Source: Aureimonas sp. SK2
GTDB taxonomy: Bacteria > Pseudomonadota > Alphaproteobacteria > Rhizobiales > Rhizobiaceae
Direction of reading: 5' to 3'
Assembly: GCF_029813115.1 (NCBI RefSeq)
Contig: NZ_JAPZDS010000023.1
Coordinates: 1 to 41,428, forward strand
DNA: 41,428 nt
The first letter of the stretch is position 1; every line of letters starts with the position of its first letter. The translations under genes were made by a program, and so were the position numbers. The notes below the pieces were generated by a model that was not told the origin of the DNA, did not search any database, and saw nothing but the letters and a program-made list of their open reading frames with translations. Below, in pieces: positions 35,014-41,428 of this stretch.

Positions 35014-36522
35014 TCAGGTCTCGCTGTCGGCCATTTGGGCGACGCGCTTGCGCAGGCGGGGCGCGATCAGCGGAATCAGCAGGACGGCAAGCGCGACGAG
35101 CCAGATGACGACGGCGATCGGCGACTGGAAGAGGATGGTCGGGTTGCCGTCCGACAGCGACATGGCCCGGCGCAGGTTGTCCTCGAAGAGCCGCGCCAGC
35201 ACGAAGGCGATGAGAAGCGGGATCAGCGGGAAGCCGACCTTGCGCATGACATAGGCGAGGATGCCGAGGAGCACGGTGAGCACCAGCTCAAAGGGCGAGT
35301 TGGTGGCGGCATAGACGCCGGCGAAGCTCAAGCCGAGGATGCCGGGGAAGAGGATCCAGTAGGGAACGAGCAGCAGCCGGGCGAAGAGACCGACCAGCGG
35401 CAAGTTCAGGACCAGGAGCATGATGTTGCCGATGTACATCGACGCGATCAGCCCCCAGGCGATCTCAGGCCGTTGCGTGAACAGGAGCGGGCCCGGCGTC
35501 ACGGAATACATCATCAGCGCGCCGAGGAGGACGGCGGTGGTGCCCGATCCCGGGATGCCGAGCGCGAGCATCGGGACCATGGAAGCGGTCTGCGCGGCAT
35601 TGTCGGCGGTTTCCGGCGAGGCGAGCCCGCGCATGTCGCCCTTGCCGAAGGTGCCCTTGTCCGAGACGCGCTTCTCCACCGTGTAGGCCAGTGCGGAGGA
35701 GACGGCCGCGCCGGTGGCCGGCAGGATGCCGAGGAAGAAGCCGACACCGGTCGCGCGCAGCATGGCGGGCGTGCAGTAGCGGATCTCCGACCACTTCAAG
35801 CGCTCGCCGCCCCCATAGTTCGTCACGGTGCCGGAGCGCAGACCTTCGGCCACCACCAGAATCTCGCTCACCGCGAAGAGACCGATCGTCAGCGTCGCGA
35901 AGTCGATGCCGCCCAGAAGCTCCAGCGAGCCGAAGGTGAAGCGCTCGATCCCCGAGCCGCCGTCGATGCCGACCATAGCGAGCAGCAGGCCGAGGGCAAC
36001 CGCCGCCCAGGTCTTGGCCGGCCGCGCCTCGCCGATCGTGGCGAGCATCGTGAAGGACAGGGTCATCAGCGCGACGTATTCCGCCGGGCCGAAGGTGACG
36101 GCGATCCGGGCGAGCGGCACGGCGAGGAAGGTCAGGAGCACGACGGTGAGCGTGCCGCCGACGAAGCTGCCGATGCCGCTGATGGCGAGCGCCGCCGCCC
36201 CGCGGCCCTTCTGCGCCAGCGGGAATCCGTCCAGCGTGGTCATCACGAGGCCAGGATCGCCCGGAATGTTCAAAAGGATCGACGAGATGCGACCGCCGTA
36301 GCCGGAGCCGTAGTAGATGCCGGCCAGAAGGATGAGCGCGCTCTCCGGCGGCAGGCCTAAGGCAAAGCACAGCGGTAGGAGAAGAACGATCGAGTTGATC
36401 GGCCCGATGCCGGGCAGCGCGCCGACGGCGGTGCCGAGCGCCGCGCCAAGAAGCGCCAGCAGAAGGTTGAAGGGCGTCAGCGCGACGGAGAAGCCGTAGG
36501 CGAGTGAAGCGAGGGCATCCAT
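35014..36522 (-). CDS. tctA: Tripartite tricarboxylate transporter, large permease TctA
   Basis: A 502-residue inner-membrane protein of the TctA family with 11-12 hydrophobic segments. The family signatures ALGTAVGALPGIGPINSIVLLLPL near the N-terminus and LGIPGSGTTAVLLGALMMY at about residues 317-335 are evident. It carries the solute across the membrane using an ion gradient, with TctB and the binding protein TctC. Four bases separate it from TctB upstream. The substrate is a carboxylic acid; the neighbouring lyase suggests a branched malate/isocitrate-type compound. Confidence 0.95.
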   Translation of the reverse strand: MDALASLAYGFSVALTPFNLLLALLGAALGTAVGALPGIGPINSIVLLLPLCFALGLPPESALILLAGIYYGSGYGGRISSILLNIPGDPGLVMTTLDGFPLAQKGRGAAALAISGIGSFVGGTLTVVLLTFLAVPLARIAVTFGPAEYVALMTLSFTMLATIGEARPAKTWAAVALGLLLAMVGIDGGSGIERFTFGSLELLGGIDFATLTIGLFAVSEILVVAEGLRSGTVTNYGGGERLKWSEIRYCTPAMLRATGVGFFLGILPATGAAVSSALAYTVEKRVSDKGTFGKGDMRGLASPETADNAAQTASMVPMLALGIPGSGTTAVLLGALMMYSVTPGPLLFTQRPEIAWGLIASMYIGNIMLLVLNLPLVGLFARLLLVPYWILFPGILGLSFAGVYAATNSPFELVLTVLLGILAYVMRKVGFPLIPLLIAFVLARLFEDNLRRAMSLSDGNPTILFQSPIAVVIWLVALAVLLIPLIAPRLRKRVAQMADSET

Positions 36523-36526
36523 GGCT

Positions 36527-36967
36527 CTACAGTCCCAAGGGACCGCGAGGCAGGCCGAGGCCGAGCCCGAGGTCGATCAGCACGAAGATCACCACTGCCA
36601 TGGCCACCGAGCCCACGAGCGCGGGAATGGGCCGTCCCTTGAACGCCAGTGCGCACAGAAACCCCAGAACCGCGGTCGCCGGGACGAAGCCCAAGGGGGG
36701 CAGGATGAAGGGGTAGGCCAGCGAGGAGAGGGCCACCAGAAGGATCCGCCCATAGTCCCCGACCTCCCAAGCCATCGCAGTGGGGCCAAGGGCGATCGAT
36801 GCCCCGCAGACCACGAGGATGAGGCCGGCGATGATCGGAAAAGCCTTTGGTCCCACCGGATCGGCCGCGAAGGCGACCTCGAGACTTAAGCCATGCCAGA
36901 CCGCTCCGATGCCCAGCAGAAGAACCGCCAAACCGCTGATGCGGTCGAAGATCGCGCTCGCGGCCAT
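36527..36967 (-). CDS. tctB: Tripartite tricarboxylate transporter, small subunit TctB
   Basis: A 146-residue inner-membrane protein with four predicted helices, including ISGLAVLLLGIGAVWHGLSL and IPALVGSVAMAVVIFVLIDL, and the TctB pattern of a short periplasmic loop with DPVGPKAFP. ATG 36967 is chosen because it lies 4 bases after the TctC stop and gives the standard length; a longer upstream extension is out of character. It is the small membrane subunit of the Tct complex. Confidence 0.9.
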   Translation of the reverse strand: MAASAIFDRISGLAVLLLGIGAVWHGLSLEVAFAADPVGPKAFPIIAGLILVVCGASIALGPTAMAWEVGDYGRILLVALSSLAYPFILPPLGFVPATAVLGFLCALAFKGRPIPALVGSVAMAVVIFVLIDLGLGLGLPRGPLGL

Positions 36968-36971
36968 CAAA

Positions 36972-37955
36972 TCACTTCCCGCTGGTCGGCAGGCCGACCT
37001 CGGCGGCGAGCGCACGAAAATCCTGCGTGCGCTTCTTGGCAAAAGCGTCGAACTCGGGCCCCACGAGGTCGTATTCAAAGAGGCCCTGCTCGGTGCGCGC
37101 CTTCTGCCATTCGGGGTTGGCGTTCAGCTTCGCGAGAGCGTCCGTCCAGTAGGTGTATTCCGCATCCTTGATGCCGGGAGGCGCGTAGAAGCCGCGCACG
37201 ATCGGCCATTCGACGTCGTAGCCGGCCTCCTTGGCAGTGGGGACGTCCGCATAGGCGCCCGGCAGCCGCTCGGCCGAGAAGGTGGCGAGCACCCGGATCT
37301 CGCCGGCCTCCAGTTGGCCGAGCATCTCCGACGCGTCGCCGGGCAGCGCCTCGATCGTGCCGCCGAGGAGGGCCGCCAGAGCTTCGCCGCCGCCCTCGTA
37401 GGACAGGTAGCGCATCCCCTTGGGATCGACGCCGGCGGCCTTGGCGACGAGCGCGGGCTTCATCCAGTCCTGGCTGCCGACGGTGCCGCCGGCGCCGATC
37501 GCGACGGAGGAGACGTTCTCCTTCAGGGCCGCGACGAAGTCCTCCATCGTCTTGAAGCGGCTGTCCTTGCGCACGGCGAGGACCCCGTAGTCGGCGCCCA
37601 CGGCGCCGAGCCAGCGGACGTCGTTCTCGGAGAAGCGCCCGAACTTGCCCTGCGCGAGGTTCACCCACGAGCCCGTCGAGACGGCGACGATCACGTTGGG
37701 GTCGTTTCGCCGCTGGGCCTGGATCATGTTGTAGGCGACGGCGCCGATGCCGCCCGGCATGTTGGTGGTGCGGATCGTCGGCTCCACGATGCCGAGATCG
37801 TTGAGTTTCTGCGAGGTCAGGCGGCAGGTCAGGTCAAAGCCGCCGCCGGGCGCCGCCGGGGCGATGCATTCGGGATTACGAGGCTGGAAATCCTGGGCGA
37901 TTGCCGGTCCCGAACACAGGACCACAGCGGCGGTGAACCAGCGGGCATATCTCAT
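36972..37955 (-). CDS. tctC: Tripartite tricarboxylate transporter, binding protein TctC
   Basis: A 327-residue periplasmic binding protein of the Bug/TctC family. A Sec signal (YARWFTAAVVLCSGPAIA) ends about residue 20; the mature protein has CIAPAAPGGGFDLTCR, the first-strand ligand loop of this family, and GGTVGSQDW later. It sets the specificity of TctA/TctB. ATG 37955 has GGAGG upstream. It heads the minus-strand Tct/PrpB/hydrolase set and is divergent from the GntR gene at 38097. Confidence 0.94.
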   Translation of the reverse strand: MRYARWFTAAVVLCSGPAIAQDFQPRNPECIAPAAPGGGFDLTCRLTSQKLNDLGIVEPTIRTTNMPGGIGAVAYNMIQAQRRNDPNVIVAVSTGSWVNLAQGKFGRFSENDVRWLGAVGADYGVLAVRKDSRFKTMEDFVAALKENVSSVAIGAGGTVGSQDWMKPALVAKAAGVDPKGMRYLSYEGGGEALAALLGGTIEALPGDASEMLGQLEAGEIRVLATFSAERLPGAYADVPTAKEAGYDVEWPIVRGFYAPPGIKDAEYTYWTDALAKLNANPEWQKARTEQGLFEYDLVGPEFDAFAKKRTQDFRALAAEVGLPTSGK

Positions 37956-37989
37956 TGCGAACCGTCCTCCCAAACGATAGCCTAATGAA

Positions 37990-37999
37990 GTGTCGACAC
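37990..37999. promoter_or_regulatory. Palindromic operator 1 upstream of tctC
   Basis: GTGTCGACAC is a perfect 10-bp palindrome 35 bases upstream of the tctC ATG. It shares the core TGTCGACA with a second site 63 bases away. Position fits repression of tctC by the divergent GntR protein (inferred). Confidence 0.65.
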
Positions 38000-38052
38000 A
38001 ATCTTCCTCAATTGACCATTATGCAACCCTGGATTCAATTTTTCTGCATAGA

Positions 38053-38062
38053 TTGTCGACAA
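38053..38062. promoter_or_regulatory. Palindromic operator 2 upstream of the third GntR gene
   Basis: TTGTCGACAA is a perfect 10-bp palindrome 34 bases before the GntR ATG, downstream of a weak sigma70-like pair (TTGACC 38012-38017, 17 bases, TCAATT 38035-38040). Both sites share TGTCGACA and are about equally far from the two gene starts, a layout suited to coordinate control. Confidence 0.65.
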
Positions 38063-38096
38063 GATGGTTTAAGTGTCTCATTTCTTACGAGGGCGC

Positions 38097-38753
38097 ATGC
38101 GTTTCAATCAGTCCGCCTCCATCTATGAGAAACTCAGTCAGGCCATCCTGCAGGGCGAACTCGCCCCCGGCGCGAAGCTGAGCGAACCGGCACTCGCCGA
38201 GCAGCTCCAGGTGAGCCGCGCACCCGTGCGAGAGGCGATCCGCCGTCTTCAGGAGCGTGGGATCGTGACGCATGTGCCCAATCAAGGTGCGCGCGTCGTA
38301 TCGCCCAGCCTCGACGAGTTCCTGGCCATTCTCGACGTGCGCGAGGCGCTGGAAGCCATGGCGTGCCGGCTGGCCGCCACCACCATGAGCGATCGCGCGA
38401 TCACGGAACTGCAGGAGATCGTGGCCATGCACGGACGAGCCCTCGAGGCCGATCCAGCTGGTCCCTACCTGCAGCAGGACTTCGACACCGACTTCCATGT
38501 GCGGGTCGCCCGCGGCTGCGGCAATCCGATGCTGACCGATCTCCTCTGCGACCAGTTCTACCCGCGACTCAAGCTCTGCCGCGCTCGACATCGGTCGGTG
38601 AAGGGCCGCGGCTTCGCCGCCTGGAAAGAGCACGGACGGATCATGGAGGCGCTGGCCGAGCGCGATCCGGACGCCGCCGAGTTCACCATGCGCCGTCACG
38701 TGAGGGCCGCGAGGGCGGCCTTGATCGCCGCGACATCCGAGAGCGCCTCGTAA
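38097..38753 (+). CDS. GntR family regulator, FCD/FadR type (Tct cluster)
   Basis: A 218-residue GntR regulator. The winged helix has IYEKLSQAILQGELAPGAKL and PALAEQLQVSRAPVREAI; the FCD domain has DFDTDFHVRVARGCGNP, HGRIMEAL and MRRHV, giving the usual metal-binding Asp/His set. Carboxylates are frequent ligands of this class. I chose ATG 38097 with GAGGGCG upstream; a GTG at 38073 is in frame. It is divergent from tctC across two TGTCGACA palindromes, so it likely controls the Tct/PrpB transcript. Confidence 0.91.
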   Translation: MRFNQSASIYEKLSQAILQGELAPGAKLSEPALAEQLQVSRAPVREAIRRLQERGIVTHVPNQGARVVSPSLDEFLAILDVREALEAMACRLAATTMSDRAITELQEIVAMHGRALEADPAGPYLQQDFDTDFHVRVARGCGNPMLTDLLCDQFYPRLKLCRARHRSVKGRGFAAWKEHGRIMEALAERDPDAAEFTMRRHVRAARAALIAATSESAS

Positions 38754-38819
38754 GTGTTGGTCCGATCAGACGCGAAACGATAAGGATTGGACGAACGTCG
38801 CGAGCCGGAGGAGGGGCCA

Positions 38820-39443
38820 ATGAGAAAACCGGGGTCGGTCAAGGCGCTGGAGGACCTCGGTCGGGTTCGTCTGTCGCCGAACTTCTTCATGCGCGACTTT
38901 CTGCATTCCGAGATCGCCGACTTTCATGGGATTCCGAACATCCCCGACGACCCCGATCTTGCGGTGACAGTCGGCAAGCGCCTCTGCAAGGAGCTTCTCG
39001 AGCCGCTTCAGGCGACCTTCGGACGCCTTGCGATCCGGTCGGCCTATCGCTCTCCCGCCGTCAACGAGTTCGGTAATCGCAACGGCCTGTCATGCGCCGT
39101 CAACGAGGCCAACTACGCCGGTCACATCTGGGATCGTCGCGATAAGGCCGGCCATATGGGGGCGACCGCCTGTATCGTCGTCCCCTGGTTCGCCGATCGC
39201 TACGAGGCGGGCGATGACTGGCGCGCCCTTGCTTGGTGGATTCACGATTACCTGCCGTACTCGAGCCTCTACTTCTTCCCGAAACTCGCGGCGTTCAACC
39301 TGACGTGGCACGAACGACCGGAGCGCCGGATCGACAGCTACATCACGCCGAAGGGCTGCCTGACAAAACCAGGCATGGCCAACCACGATGGCCTCCATGC
39401 CGAATGGTACGAGGCGCTTCCGGCGCTGAGGCTCGGTCCTTGA
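38820..39443 (+). CDS. Peptidase M15-like domain protein
   Basis: A 207-residue cytoplasmic protein (no signal seen). It starts LSPNFFMRDFLHSEIAD, followed by a helical region and IRSAYRSPAVN (73-82), which resemble the N-terminal part and Arg/Ser motif of M15-type D,D-peptidases. The later region is less standard: His102 and His112 (GHIWD, GHMGA) and the LTWHE segment may provide zinc ligands, but the usual order SxHxxGxAxD is imperfect. Catalytic function is therefore doubtful. ATG 38820 follows GGAGGGG. It is not obviously tied to the Tct cluster. Confidence 0.7.
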   Translation: MRKPGSVKALEDLGRVRLSPNFFMRDFLHSEIADFHGIPNIPDDPDLAVTVGKRLCKELLEPLQATFGRLAIRSAYRSPAVNEFGNRNGLSCAVNEANYAGHIWDRRDKAGHMGATACIVVPWFADRYEAGDDWRALAWWIHDYLPYSSLYFFPKLAAFNLTWHERPERRIDSYITPKGCLTKPGMANHDGLHAEWYEALPALRLGP

Positions 39444-39472
39444 GCGAGGATGTGTGAACGAGCCAGACAGCG

Positions 39473-39533
39473 CGAACTCGTGTTTTCCGACGTCACCGGC
39501 TCAATCGCGGTCGGAACGAATTTCACGAGTTCG
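39473..39533. repeat. 61-bp nested inverted repeat after the M15-like gene
   Basis: CGAACTCGTG (39473-39482) pairs with CACGAGTTCG (39524-39533); inside, TTCCGAC (39485-39491) pairs with GTCGGAA (39510-39516), leaving an 18-base loop. Both arm pairs are perfect. It begins 29 bases past the stop. Without a T tract it is not a standard terminator; a structured 3' end, decayed element or protein site are alternatives. Confidence 0.55.
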
Positions 39534-40000
39534 AATACCCGGCCTGCACAGTAGGCTTTATCAATGTGCAGTTTGATCGCTCCCGAAGCATGGGCTGAGG
39601 AAAGTTCGTGCAGATGTGCGTCAAGAAGCGGTTGCGTCCGCAACGCCTCCGTGTAAGCATTCCATCATGGACCAAGCCGTCGCTCCTTTCGGGACCACCG
39701 CCAACCGCCGCCATGTCATGGCCCGCGGTCGCGCGTCCAAGCGGCGGCGCAGCGCTCGCTGGCATTTGCGGTCATCGCTTCTGTTCGTCGTCCTTCTTTC
39801 GGCGATCCAAGGATCAAACTCCTGATCTGAATGCCGAATCGGCTTCTTGAGTCGATCGCTTCCCTTCGCGTTTCCATCGGCCATCCGCAGTCCCGGTCTT
39901 CGATCGGGCGGCAAGCGATGCGTCCGTTCCGCCACGTGCCGTCGGGATGAAGCCCGGCCCGCGAACGGTCCTCTATACTTATCGGACAGGAGATCGATGC
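39534..40000. other. Gap without a supportable gene
   Basis: A 52-codon frame from the ATG at 39667 to 39825 has a hydrophobic end (SSLLFVVLLSAI), but it has no ribosome site and no known family, so I do not call it a gene. The last 40 bases before 40001 contain AGGAG (about 39988) for the next gene. No repeats or RNA genes were recognised. Confidence 0.3.
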
Positions 40001-40469
40001 ATGGATATCGACAGGCGTCAGGCAAAGTACTTGGTCGGCGGCGGTCTCGTGGCGCTGGGCGCGGGGCGAACCGCGCAGGCCCAGGAGGCGCGGGAGATGG
40101 TGATCGTCACCTATCCGGGCGCCCTGTCCGGGCCCCATCGCTGGCTGGCCGACCAGATCGAGGCGCGCCATCCCGGGCTTGCGATCCGGCTGGTGCCCTC
40201 CGACAGCCAGGACATCGTCGCGCAGATCAAGGCCGCCCAGGGCTATTCGCCCTACGATGCAGGGCCCAACGACGAGCCGCCGCACCTGATCGGCATGTCC
40301 GAGGGCTATCTCGCCAAGCGGGACGACGCGGCGCTGCCGAACTTGGCCAACGCCTATCCCGAGCTCCTGGCCAAAAGCGGCGGCTACGGCGTTCCCGCCA
40401 CCTATTCGCTCGTCGGGATCGCCTATAACACCGATCTCGTGAAGACGCCGCCGGTGTCCTGGGCTGGTC
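40001..40469 (+). pseudogene. Tat-exported solute-binding protein truncated by an IS
   Basis: About 156 codons remain of an ABC solute-binding protein (spermidine/putrescine or iron-type, family 1). The N-terminus DRRQAKYLVGGGLVALGAG is a twin-arginine signal with AQA cleavage near residue 27; the mature part starts EMVIVTYPGALSGPHRW and has VPATYSLVGIAYNTDLV. At 40470 the IS3-family terminus begins; only a few IS-encoded residues follow before a stop at 40501. The C-terminal half should be beyond the element, outside the window. ATG 40001 has AGGAG upstream. Confidence 0.85.
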
Positions 40470-40497
40470 TGCCCCCATCAGGTGGCCCGGATCAAAT

Positions 40498-41390
40498 CTA
40501 ATGCATGGTGGGCTTGTCGGCGACGTTTGATGTGGCCGGCGAAGCGGGTTGGGGTAGCGCAGCCGGCCATGGCGCAGCGGCAGGTGCTGGCGGACGGTAG
40601 CCCAGGCTCGAGTGTGGACGTTTGGTGTTGTAGTGCTGGCGCCAGCTTTCGATGACGATGCGGGCCTCGGCGAGGCTGTAGAAGATCTCGCCGTTGAGCA
40701 GTTCGTCGCGAAGCTTCGAGTTGAAGCTTTCGCAATAGCCGTTCTCCCAAGGCGAGCCCGGCTCGATGAACGCGGTCCTGGCGCCGACCGCCGTGATCCA
40801 CTCACGCACCGCTTTGGCCACGAACTCGGGGCCGTTGTCGGAGCGGATGTGGCCCGGCGCGCCGCGCACGATGAACAGATCCGACAAGACGTCGATGACG
40901 TCCGAGGATCTTAGCTTCCGATCGACGCGAATGGCCAGGCACTCACGCGTGAACTCGTCGATCACATTGAGCATGCGGAACTTGCGGCCGTCATGGGTTC
41001 TCGCTTCCACGAAGTCGTAGGACCATACATGGTTGGAACGCTCGGGCCGAAGCCGAACGCACGAGCCGTCGTTCAGCCAGAGCCGACTGCGCTTGGGTTG
41101 CCTGGCCGGTACCTTCAGACCCTCCTGCCGCCAGATCCGCTCAACGCGCTTTACGTTGACCCCCATCCAGCATCCCGCAGCAGGGCCGTGATCCGGCGGT
41201 ATCCATATCGACCACAGCGGGTTGCCAGCTCGATGATGTCGGCCGTCAACGCCGCATCGTCGGCTCGCCCCTTCGGCACCTTGCGCTGTGTCGACCGATG
41301 CTGCCCCAGAACCCGGCACGCCAGCCGCTCCTTCACGCCATGCTCCTTCATGACGTGTTCGATGCAGCGGCGACGCCGGGCGGGGCTTAC
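40498..41390 (-). pseudogene. IS3-family transposase orfB with a single-base frameshift
   Basis: The DDE core is complete: first Asp in VWSYDFVE, second in IRSDNGPEF, Glu in WENGYCESFNS, with LGYRPPAP at the C-terminus. N-terminal residues (RRRRCIEHVMKEHG, VLGQHRSTQRK, YGYRRITALL) lie in another frame that stops after DAGWGST. The two frames would join if the run of five G on the minus strand (41160-41164) had six. This is either a disabling deletion or a homopolymer read error. It is unlikely to be a programmed frameshift because IS3 elements use that at the orfA-orfB junction. Confidence 0.8.
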
Positions 41391-41428
41391 CAGTTTCCCG
41401 ATGCAGCCTCTTTCAGGATCAGCTTCTC
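41387..41428 (-). CDS. IS3-family transposase orfA, C-terminal end (partial)
   Basis: The last 13 codons (EKLILKEAASGNW) and stop TAA of the small orfA are visible at the window edge. The ending fits orfA proteins of the IS407 group; the helix-turn-helix part is outside. orfB begins in a different frame around this stop, as expected for the overlapping orfA-orfB design. Confidence 0.65.
   Translation of the reverse strand, partial: EKLILKEAASGNW

Larger units (their letters stand above)
40470..41428 (-). mobile_element. IS3-family element, IS407-like (runs off the window)
   Basis: The terminus is TGCCCCCATCAGGTGGCCCGG at 40470-40490, starting with the TG usual for this family. Inside, orfB reads on the minus strand (40498 to about 41390) and the end of orfA is at 41387-41428. 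The far terminus lies outside. It interrupts the solute-binding-protein gene, and a degraded related end is found at 8190. Confidence 0.88.

Noticed and set aside
34993-36360. About 455-codon plus-strand frame opposite tctA
   Set aside because: The product is highly charged with no family resemblance, while the minus strand gives a textbook TctA membrane protein.
39667-39825. Small 52-residue protein with a hydrophobic end
   Set aside because: No ribosome-binding site, no family, and a basic, low-complexity composition typical of chance frames.

Overview
The window is GC-rich chromosomal DNA with tightly packed catabolic operons, strong GC bias at third codon positions and long antisense shadow frames. 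Gene content (several GntR/FCD regulators, tripartite tricarboxylate and opine/dipeptide-type transporters, Oox-like amine dehydrogenases, IS3 and IS481 insertion sequences) points to an alphaproteobacterium, probably of the order Hyphomicrobiales. This is inferred from style and content; no rRNA or other phylogenetic marker is present.

Left part (1-8.2 kb): a translationally coupled plus-strand operon encodes an acyl-CoA ligase, a two-copy PCC/DUF296 protein, an SDR dehydrogenase and a zinc alcohol dehydrogenase. A convergent aldehyde dehydrogenase follows, then a MarR regulator with an NmrA-like NAD(P)-binding protein. At 8.19 kb lies a degraded end of an IS3-family element whose relative sits at 40.47 kb.

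8.4-15.3 kb: a minus-strand operon encodes a fused DppD-DppF ATPase, a Tat-exported substrate-binding protein, two permeases and a DadA-like FAD oxidoreductase (uptake and oxidation of a peptide, opine or amino-acid derivative). 15.6-20.4 kb is an accessory island between a decayed IS3 transposase and a disrupted IS481 element. It holds a TetR repressor with two well-placed operators, a divergent SDR, an exported alpha/beta hydrolase and a 210-bp MITE-like inverted-repeat element.

20.7-31.6 kb: an eight-gene minus-strand operon encodes an amino-acid ABC transporter (binding protein, one permease, ATPase), a DapA-family lyase, a 969-residue fusion of all three Oox/Hcn-type dehydrogenase subunits, a dihydropyrimidinase/hydantoinase, a DUF3830 protein and an M20 amidohydrolase lacking the usual Glu pair. 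Two divergent GntR genes lie upstream. A matching palindrome (TGGTATACCA / TGGCATACCA) sits at nearly the same place relative to the predicted -10 box of the operon and of one GntR gene. The genes read as import, ring opening, deacylation/decarbamoylation, oxidation and lyase cleavage of a cyclic amide or imino-acid compound. I consider this the best candidate for an undescribed pathway.

31.6-38.8 kb: a second minus-strand set encodes TctC-TctB-TctA, a PrpB-like lyase and two exported alpha/beta hydrolases, with a divergent GntR gene and two TGTCGACA-core palindromes between them. This suggests extracellular ester hydrolysis, import of the released acid and intracellular C-C cleavage. 38.8-41.4 kb holds an M15-like peptidase gene, a nested hairpin, and a substrate-binding-protein gene cut off by an IS3-family (IS407-like) element that runs off the window.
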